From contig NZ_JAZGJP010000011.1 in assembly GCF_036408795.1 (NCBI RefSeq), positions 19,173 through 83,172 of the forward strand: a stretch of 64,000 bases of DNA, written 5' to 3'. The DNA comes from Olsenella_L kribbiana. GTDB taxonomy: Bacteria; Actinomycetota; Coriobacteriia; Coriobacteriales; Atopobiaceae. How positions within the stretch are numbered: the stretch's first letter is position 1; every line of letters starts with the position of its first letter. Of this stretch, positions 59,068 to 64,000 are shown one piece after another. The notes beneath the pieces were generated by a model that worked only from the letters and a program-made list of their open reading frames with translations, was not told the origin of the DNA and did no database searches. The position numbers were made by a program, and so were the translations under genes.

Positions 59068-59643
59068 GTGAACATAGCTGAGATCGTCCTTCTGGGTGCT
59101 GCTCTGTCGGCAGATGCCTTTGCTGTCACTGTCTCTGATGCTTGTACCTATACCCATGAACGGCGGCGCCGACTGTTCCTGATGCCGGTCTTCTTCGGAT
59201 TTTTCCAGGCACTCATGCCCTGCCTCGGCTATGTGCTGAGCGGCCTTGCGGCAGATCTCATCGAGAGATATGCAGGCATCGTCACCCTCGTGATCTTGGG
59301 CATCATCGGCGGCAGCATGCTGATTGAAGGCATCAAGTCGCTCAAGAAGGAGAAGCCGGAAGACTGCGAATGCTGCGGAGACACAAACCGGCACCTCACG
59401 GTCTGGACCTTGATCCTTCAGGCCATCGCCACCGCTATCGATGCCTTCGCGGTCGGTGTGAGCCTTCGTGCCGAGGGTGTGCCTATCCTGGCCTCCTCGG
59501 CCATCATCGGCTGCACCACCTTCGCGTTCTGCATCGTGGCGCTCTTCATCGGACGCCGCCTCGGCACGCTTCTGGGGGACCGGGCCGAAGTCGCAGGCGG
59601 CTGTGTCCTCATCCTTATCGGCCTCAAGGCCTGCTTCCTGTAG
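59068..59643 (+). CDS. mntP: Manganese efflux pump MntP
   Basis: Six-helix membrane exporter of Mn2+, 191 residues. The two internal repeats each carry the acidic metal site: SADAFAVTVSD (about 15-25) and IDAFAVGVSLRAEG (about 130-143). Both Asp residues are intact. Cys-rich loop DCECCG between them is an addition. The start is GTG at 59068 with GAGG seven bases before. No yybP-ykoY riboswitch is seen in the short upstream gap. It stands alone, so manganese control is not evident from sequence. Confidence 0.92.
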   Translation: MNIAEIVLLGAALSADAFAVTVSDACTYTHERRRRLFLMPVFFGFFQALMPCLGYVLSGLAADLIERYAGIVTLVILGIIGGSMLIEGIKSLKKEKPEDCECCGDTNRHLTVWTLILQAIATAIDAFAVGVSLRAEGVPILASSAIIGCTTFAFCIVALFIGRRLGTLLGDRAEVAGGCVLILIGLKACFL

Positions 59644-59753
59644 CTCTGTATGGATTCTGGGCGCCTGTCTATGCACGTGGGCGAATGGGTAACAAGGGCT
59701 CTGGCACAAATTGGCTTATGAATGCTGGCTTTTCCTCAAGGAGGCTTTCCTCA

Positions 59754-60287
59754 ATGGATTTCCTGAAACGCATATTCCGTCACGGCAAGTCGAGCACGCT
59801 GCTCTCGGGCGCGTTCCTTGCGCTCCTCGGCGTCATCTGCCTCGGCTATACCGAGGATGCCGTCCTCGGCATCGTCCGCCTTGTCGGTATTGTCTCCCTT
59901 GTCCTCGGCATCACGAAGTTCGTCGATGTCTTCATCAACAAGATGAAGGACCCGGCGCTTGTGAGCGCAGGCGTCGTCGAGGTCGTCCTCGGCCTCATCC
60001 TGACCCTTGCTCCCGATGCCTTCATCGTGATCGTCTTCATCATCCTCGGCGTTGCCGTCATCGGCTGCGGCATCACGGCGGTCGAGGAGAGCAAGGAAGG
60101 CACAGGCACGCACGACAAGGTTGTCGGCATCTGCGATATCGTCCTCGGTGCGATCATGGCGATCGCTCCCTTCGCCTTCATCAACGCGATCGGCATCATC
60201 TCGGGCCTGGCCCTGCTTGTGGCGGGCTCCACGCAGATCCTCGCATCGATGAAGATGCCGGAGGAGAGCTTCGCGAAGAAGCGGTAG
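59754..60287 (+). CDS. DUF308 (HdeD-like) membrane protein
   Basis: A 177-residue protein with about six hydrophobic helices in three pairs: LLSGAFLALLGVICLGYTED, VLGIVRLVGIVSLVLGITKF, and VVEVVLGLILTLAPDAFIVI in the middle. This is the DUF308 pattern. It has a short basic N-terminus and basic C-terminus. AAGGAGG precedes the ATG at nine bases; a 22-codon upstream extension is possible. The role is unknown; HdeD relates to acid tolerance in enterobacteria. A second DUF308 protein is encoded 1.4 kb on. Confidence 0.82.
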   Translation: MDFLKRIFRHGKSSTLLSGAFLALLGVICLGYTEDAVLGIVRLVGIVSLVLGITKFVDVFINKMKDPALVSAGVVEVVLGLILTLAPDAFIVIVFIILGVAVIGCGITAVEESKEGTGTHDKVVGICDIVLGAIMAIAPFAFINAIGIISGLALLVAGSTQILASMKMPEESFAKKR

Positions 60288-60307
60288 GACAGAAGGAATC
60301 TTGGCTG

Positions 60308-60341
60308 GACGCCCGTCTGCACATGAGCAGGCGGGCGTCTT
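60308..60341 (+). terminator. Terminator-like hairpin after the DUF308 gene
   Basis: GACGCCCG..CTGC-loop-GCAG..CGGGCGTC (60308-60339), 20 bases after the stop, followed by TT. Confidence 0.6.
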
Positions 60342-60362
60342 GCCGAAGAATTGGCGCATTCT

Positions 60363-60388
60363 GGGGCCGGCAGCTGCCGGCCCCTTCC
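60363..60388 (+). terminator. Perfect 22-base palindrome, probable second terminator
   Basis: GGGGCCGGC-AGCT-GCCGGCCCC is fully self-complementary, followed by TTCC, 22 bases after the previous hairpin. Either a tandem terminator or a recombination/structural site. Confidence 0.45.
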
Positions 60389-60456
60389 GAATGTAGGAGA
60401 ATGGCACTGAACAGACAGGATGCCCGCGCATAGGCACAGGATCGGAAGGGTTGGCC

Positions 60457-61584
60457 ATGGACAATATCACCCGCAGGGACTTCTTCGGTGCAGCCGGCAC
60501 GCTTGCGGCAGCTCTGGGACTTGCTGCCTGCAGCTCGGGCTCATCCTCTGGCACGACGACGACCACATCCGATCCGGTCGGTGCAGGGTCTGACCTCATC
60601 GAGGCAGCGCAGGCAGAGGGCTCGATCTCTGTGCTCGGCTCCTGTGGCGAGGAGTACCTGAAGGCAGCAGCTGCGCACTTCAAGGAGCTCTACAATATCA
60701 AGGTCGACTACAAGCATCTCGCGACCGGCGAGGCGCAGTCCTTGATCGAGTCTGAGGCCGGAGCTCCCACCTACGACATCTGGTTCGGCGGCACGACCGA
60801 TCCCTACAATATCGTCTCGGACGAGAAGCTGTTCGACAGCTCCTATCTGCCGAAGAACTCCTCGCACCTCATGAGCGAGTCCTATATGTCCTCGAACAAC
60901 GACTGGTTCGGCATCTACAAGGGACTCTTGGGCATCATGTACAACAAGGAGGAGCTCGAGCGTCTCGGGGCAGATGCGCCGAAGGACTGGCCAGATCTGC
61001 TCTCCGATTCCTACAAGGGCCTCATCTGGACCGCAAACTACGAGACGAGCGGCACCGCGCGCCTCTTCATGAACACGATCGTCCAGCTCTATGGGCACGA
61101 CCAGGGCATGCAGTACCTGACGCAGCTCGACAAGAACGTCCAGGTCTATACGAAGGTCGGCGCCATGCCAGTCAAGAACCTCGGCACAGGGGAGTGCGTC
61201 ATCGCTGTCGGCTTCCTGCACGACGGAATCGCGCAGATCGAGGACAACCACTACGAGAACATCGAGCTTGTCCAGCCGACATCGGGCGTTTCCTACGAGA
61301 TCGGCGCTACGGCTGCGCTCAAGGGCTGCGCGCATCCGAATGCCGCAAAGCTCTGGCTCGAGTATGCGCTCTCGCCTGAGTGCGTCGAGCTCGGTGCAAA
61401 GAACGGCTCCTACCAGAACCTCGTGATCGACAACGCGACGCAGCCGTCCCAGGTGAGCAAGCACAAGCTCAACCCGGACAATGTGATGGACTACGACTTC
61501 GAGAACGCGAAGGAGCACACGACTGCCTATGTCCAGGAGATCATGGGCATCATAGGCGGCACGGACTCGCGTTTCGAACGCTAG
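60457..61584 (+). CDS. ABC transporter substrate-binding lipoprotein, iron(III)/AfuA-like
   Basis: A 375-residue binding protein. The N-terminus NITRRDFFGAAGTLAAALGL has twin arginines and a lipobox LAAC, with a Ser/Thr stalk. The domain starts IEAAQAEGSISVLGSCGEEY and includes SLIESEAGAPTYDIWFGGTT and GMPVKNLGTGECVIAVGF-like text, resembling the family that binds Fe3+, thiamine or polyamines. No permease or ATPase gene lies beside it, so it is an orphan or belongs to a transporter elsewhere. ATG 60457 with GGAAGGG seven bases before is preferred to TTG 60451. Confidence 0.85.
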   Translation: MDNITRRDFFGAAGTLAAALGLAACSSGSSSGTTTTTSDPVGAGSDLIEAAQAEGSISVLGSCGEEYLKAAAAHFKELYNIKVDYKHLATGEAQSLIESEAGAPTYDIWFGGTTDPYNIVSDEKLFDSSYLPKNSSHLMSESYMSSNNDWFGIYKGLLGIMYNKEELERLGADAPKDWPDLLSDSYKGLIWTANYETSGTARLFMNTIVQLYGHDQGMQYLTQLDKNVQVYTKVGAMPVKNLGTGECVIAVGFLHDGIAQIEDNHYENIELVQPTSGVSYEIGATAALKGCAHPNAAKLWLEYALSPECVELGAKNGSYQNLVIDNATQPSQVSKHKLNPDNVMDYDFENAKEHTTAYVQEIMGIIGGTDSRFER

Positions 61585-61701
61585 ATACGAAACAAGAGCT
61601 GAAACCGACAAGCCGGATTCAAGGGCGCCAAAGCGGGTATGAGCCTCATCAAGGATATACCTGAAGGCGCCCTTTGTGCGTCTTCGAGAGAAGGGGCAGC
61701 T

Positions 61702-62241
61702 ATGGAATTCAGATTTCAGCGTTCGAAGGCAGGTGCGATACTCTCTGGCATCGCCTTCATCATCCTGGGCATCGTCGCATTCACGCATCCAGCGAATGCA
61801 ACGCTCTTCCTGACCGAGGTCACGGGCTGGGTCCTCATCGTGCTCGGCGTCTGCGGCCTCGTGATGGCATTCACGCACTTCAGCATCATGCTCTCGCAGC
61901 TCGACTTCTACGGCGGCCTTCTGGCGCTGCTCCTGGGCATCCTGGTCGTGAACTGGCCGCAGTTCTTCGTAGCCTGGATCTTCGTGCTTTTGGGCATCTA
62001 CGTGATGATTGCCGGCTTCAACTCCGTCTTTGCTGCCAACTCCCTGCGCATGCTCGGCGTCTCCGGTTCTGGCGGCGCCATGTTCGGAGGCTTCCTCATG
62101 GCATTTCTGGGCCTTCTGCTCATGATGTCGCCGTTCATGATGGCAAGCGTGTCGATGATGGTGGCAGGGGTCGCCCTTGTCTACTCGGGCGTCGTGAGCA
62201 TCATCGACGGCATCCGCATGAAGAAGCACGAAGACGCCTGA
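61702..62241 (+). CDS. DUF308 (HdeD-like) membrane protein, second copy
   Basis: A 179-residue membrane protein with six hydrophobic helices (AGAILSGIAFIILGIVAFTH, WVLIVLGVCGLVMAFTHFSI and LLMMSPFMMASVSMMVAGVA among them). It ends DGIRMKKHEDA, the basic tail typical of DUF308. AAGGGG lies before the ATG. It is related to the copy at 59.75 kb but only distantly. Function unknown. Confidence 0.83.
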   Translation: MEFRFQRSKAGAILSGIAFIILGIVAFTHPANATLFLTEVTGWVLIVLGVCGLVMAFTHFSIMLSQLDFYGGLLALLLGILVVNWPQFFVAWIFVLLGIYVMIAGFNSVFAANSLRMLGVSGSGGAMFGGFLMAFLGLLLMMSPFMMASVSMMVAGVALVYSGVVSIIDGIRMKKHEDA

Positions 62242-63210
62242 ATCTCACGGCAATACCGATAATCCGGAGGTCTTGGCCTACATTGCCGGAGCCTCTTTCC
62301 ATAATGCGGCAGTCCGGTCGTGCAGCCAAAGCCTGATCCACGACGCACGGCGGAGGTCCTCTGTTTCTTGAACGAGTCCCTGTCGCCCTGCTGCATATCG
62401 ACCAGTCGCAACCTTTGAGCTTTATTTGGGTCTACGAATTGGTTTTGCGTCGGGCGGAAATGCCGCCTATGCCTCCTTGGAACAAGCTCGGTCCATCACG
62501 AAGCGGAAGGAGCCTCGGATAGACAAGACAACGAAGGAGAGGGCGCTCAGGCTACCTGGACAGAAGGCTGGCGGCGCAGGGGTCGCATATCAGGAAACAG
62601 CGCCCGGTGCGGGATGCAACAGATACCAGCTCATCCGGCTCCCGCTCATTCTTGAGGAATCCGGGGAGGCTGCGGCACTTGCTCGCGGTAGTTCAGGATC
62701 GAGGCCATGCCGTACTGTGCTGCTGGGGCGCGCATGGCCCGGCGGGATGCACTCCGATGACACCGGGACAGGGCACGGACCCGGAAAGTCCAGGAGAAAG
62801 GGATCCTCCAAGGACTACGAGGCCTGCATCGCTGCCGCAATCGGGTCGTCTGACCTGTTTCCGCGACCGCATTGCCGCTTGACAGGGGTTCGGGTCATAT
62901 GAGCACCCAGCGAGACGGATTCAGGACGGCCTCCCTGCCTGGCCAGAACGGGCCTCTACACCAACTTTTTCACACTACCGAGTTTTGGGGCAGACTGTCT
63001 AGCAAGTGAGCTTTAAGCACATATCTTCAGGTGCCGATTATTGCGGTGCGCTATGGAAACGCTGAACAATTGCGAGCAGCGGCATCCCGCTTTCCTGCAG
63101 CAGCCGGAGCGGCTGCCGCAGGCCTTCTCCATGCCCTGCGCACCAGCCCGCATCCGCCTCCAGGCATCCGCAGGGCCGCTCCGGACGCCTGGAGGCCCGC
63201 CTTCTGGCAG
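62242..63210. other. Gene-poor stretch leading into the insertion-sequence remnants
   Basis: About 970 bases with no reading frame that shows a ribosome site or a recognisable product on either strand. The base composition is less biased than in the flanking genes. The string CTACACCAACTTTTTCACACTACC (its first part, 62957 onward) looks like the end of an insertion sequence, but no transposase could be tied to it. Confidence 0.4.
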
Positions 63211-63410
63211 CTAGGCTATGGCGGGCCCCAGGAAGTCTGCCTGCCTTCCTGCCCTTGCGACCATGAGCATGTTGGCGCCCGTGAAGAGGATGCGCATCCT
63301 GCATCCGTTCTTCCGCAGGCCCCGGCAGCGCGCCTTCGAAAAGCCGAAGGTCTGCTTGAGGATGTGGAAGACGTGCTCCACATGGGCCCTCACGCTCGCC
63401 TTCCTGCGCT
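63211..63410 (-). pseudogene. IS5-like transposase, C-terminal remnant
   Basis: On the reverse strand the frame VRAHVEHVFHILKQTFGF, then KARCRGLRKNGCRMRILFTG and ANMLMVARAG is the end of an IS5-group DDE transposase; the usual form is VEHPFRxIKxxFGxxKxRYRGLxKN. The frame is intact to a stop at 63211. It ends abruptly at about 63410, where sequence of a different element begins on the other strand, so the N-terminal two-thirds are missing. Confidence 0.65.
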
Positions 63411-63411
63411 C

Positions 63412-63712
63412 TGAACCGCAGGAAGGTACAGCGCATCATGAGGAAGTTCGGCATCGTGTGGGAGGGGAAGCGCGGGAGGCCCTGCGGCCCGATCGGCCAG
63501 GACGGGAGCCCAAGGTGGCGCCCAATGCCGTGGACAGGGACTTCAGGCGCGGCGCTCCCCTCAAGGCCGTCTCCACCGACATCGCCTGCCTCCCATGCAT
63601 GGACGAGGGCTTCGTCTGCATGTCCGGAATCCTGGACTGCCAGACAGATGTGCTGCTTGCCCAAAAATGCTCCATCTCGATGGAGGAGAGGCTCGTGCTG
63701 GAAACATGTGTT
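63412..63712 (+). pseudogene. IS3-family OrfB (integrase-core) remnant
   Basis: The plus strand reads NRRKVQRIMRKFGIVWEGKR, then after a frame change NAVDRDFRRGAPLKAVSTDI and ACLPCMDEGFVCMSGILDCQ, which is the start of the rve integrase domain of IS3/IS150-type OrfB (usual form WVTDITYL...LYLSAILDL). The catalytic region is incomplete and at least one frameshift is needed. It is cut off near 63712 by the end of an IS21-type element. Confidence 0.6.
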
Positions 63713-63743
63713 TTGTCAAGCAGAAGTGAACGGTAATATCACC

Positions 63744-63794
63744 AGGAATTGAACGCTGCAGGCACGGGAACCAGACATCCGGTGTTCAATTCCT
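63744..63794. repeat. Inverted repeat inside the IS21-type end
   Basis: AGGAATTGAAC (63744-63754) and GTTCAATTCCT (63784-63794) are inverted 11-mers beyond the istB stop. IS21 elements carry multiple transposase-binding repeats near their ends. Confidence 0.5.
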
Positions 63795-63821
63795 GTGCCT
63801 GAATGCGCCGCATGGAGACTG

Positions 63822-64000
63822 CTAGGCCAGCTGCCCTTCAGGCGTGCTATCTCCCGACGTGCTATCTCCCGATATGAGAGCATGCCTCATGCGCCAGGAC
63901 TCGCCGCTGAACTTCAGAAGCCTCCCGTGATGGCAGATGCGGTCTATCACGGCAGCAGCCATCTGGTCGTCCCCGAAGACGGCGCCCCAGCGCGCGAACT
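63822..64000 (-). CDS. istB: IS21-family helper ATPase IstB, C-terminal part (continues beyond window)
   Basis: The reverse-strand frame from the window edge reads RWGAVFGDDQMAAAVIDRIC, then HHGRLLKFSGESWRMRH, the typical end of IstB (usual WGxVFGDDxxAxAxLDRLLHH...GESYRLR), and stops at 63822. A tandem 15-base repeat just before the stop adds the duplicated peptide SGDSTSGDST. IstB is the AAA+ partner of IstA in IS21 transposition. The rest of the element lies to the right of the window. Confidence 0.8.
   Translation of the reverse strand, partial: FARWGAVFGDDQMAAAVIDRICHHGRLLKFSGESWRMRHALISGDSTSGDSTPEGQLA
63843..63872. repeat. Tandem 15-bp duplication in istB
   Basis: CGTGCTATCTCCCGA occurs twice head to tail, in frame, extending the C-terminus of IstB by five residues. 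Confidence 0.8.

Noticed and set aside
62426..62902. 158-codon frame in the gene-poor right part
   Set aside because: Codon use and composition differ from real genes here, no ribosome site, and no recognisable domain; two opposite frames overlap it equally well.
1..64000. tRNA, rRNA or CRISPR arrays
   Set aside because: No TTCGA-type T-loop with matching acceptor stem, no rRNA core sequence and no regularly spaced repeats were seen on reading through.

Overview
This looks like chromosomal DNA of a GC-rich, anaerobic, fermentative Gram-positive actinobacterium. The best guess is a Coriobacteriia/Atopobiaceae (Olsenella-like) species. That guess rests on recall of protein flavour, not on a search: a monomeric [FeFe] hydrogenase, Feo iron uptake with a Cys-rich partner protein, lipoprotein solute-binding proteins with twin-arginine-like starts, PEP carboxylase, and a GlnR-like orphan response regulator. 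Genes are densely packed, and most transcription units end in a clear intrinsic terminator.

Layout. 1-2 kb: tail of an upstream gene, a terminator, then cbiM and a cbiQ-type gene of a cobalt/nickel ECF transporter. 2-4.8 kb: a GntR regulator divergent from a 2-keto-3-deoxygluconate kinase and KDPG aldolase. 5-8.7 kb: NhaC-type antiporter, divergent LysR regulator and an RluA-type pseudouridine synthase. 8.8-10.9 kb: [FeFe] hydrogenase and a small conserved protein. 11-12.7 kb: a complete IS200/IS605-type element (tnpA+tnpB). 12.8-19.1 kb: HAD phosphatase, aspS with a structured leader, ppc and a membrane protein. 19.7-28 kb: feoA-feoA-feoB, AraC regulator, manA, flavodoxin, two small membrane proteins, a histidine-kinase remnant, gpmA and the FeoB-associated Cys-rich protein. 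28-35 kb: glnA, an amino-acid ABC importer with two binding proteins, and a GlnR-like regulator. 35-42 kb: HtrA protease, DUF2130 protein, MetE-like protein, DUF2891 protein and an alanyl-tRNA editing protein. 42-47.5 kb: csoR-copA copper module, a broken membrane protein and a ClC channel. 47.5-51.2 kb: ligA and a second IS200/IS605-type element that has lost tnpA. 51.4-57.9 kb: gltB-gltD and a small acidic protein. 58-62.2 kb: zinc-dependent phospholipase-C-like protein, mntP, two DUF308 proteins and an orphan iron-type binding protein. 62.2-64 kb: a mobile-element graveyard (IS5-like, IS3-like and IS21 istB remnants).

How it fits together. Nitrogen assimilation is unusually concentrated: glnA, gltBD, an amino-acid importer and a GlnR-like regulator lie in one window, and a GAAAC-N6-GAAAC motif sits upstream of glnA. 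Iron homeostasis also looks like a regulon. A repeated operator-like motif (RGTAR-N7-CTAACA) lies twice before feoB, once plus a weaker copy before flavodoxin, and once before the FeoB-associated protein. Copper handling is self-contained: CsoR, three CsoR-type palindromes, and a CopA that carries a CopZ-like domain at its C-terminus with its own internal Shine-Dalgarno and ATG.

The most system-like signal is the pair of TnpB elements. Beyond the protein similarity, the 3' ends of the two tnpB genes and the sequence up to the right end fold into matching hairpins with GNRA tetraloops whose stems differ by compensatory changes. This is the pattern expected of the omega (reRNA) guide RNA of an RNA-guided TnpB nuclease. 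Shared left and right ends predict a TTAT target/TAM and a TCAA right cleavage site.
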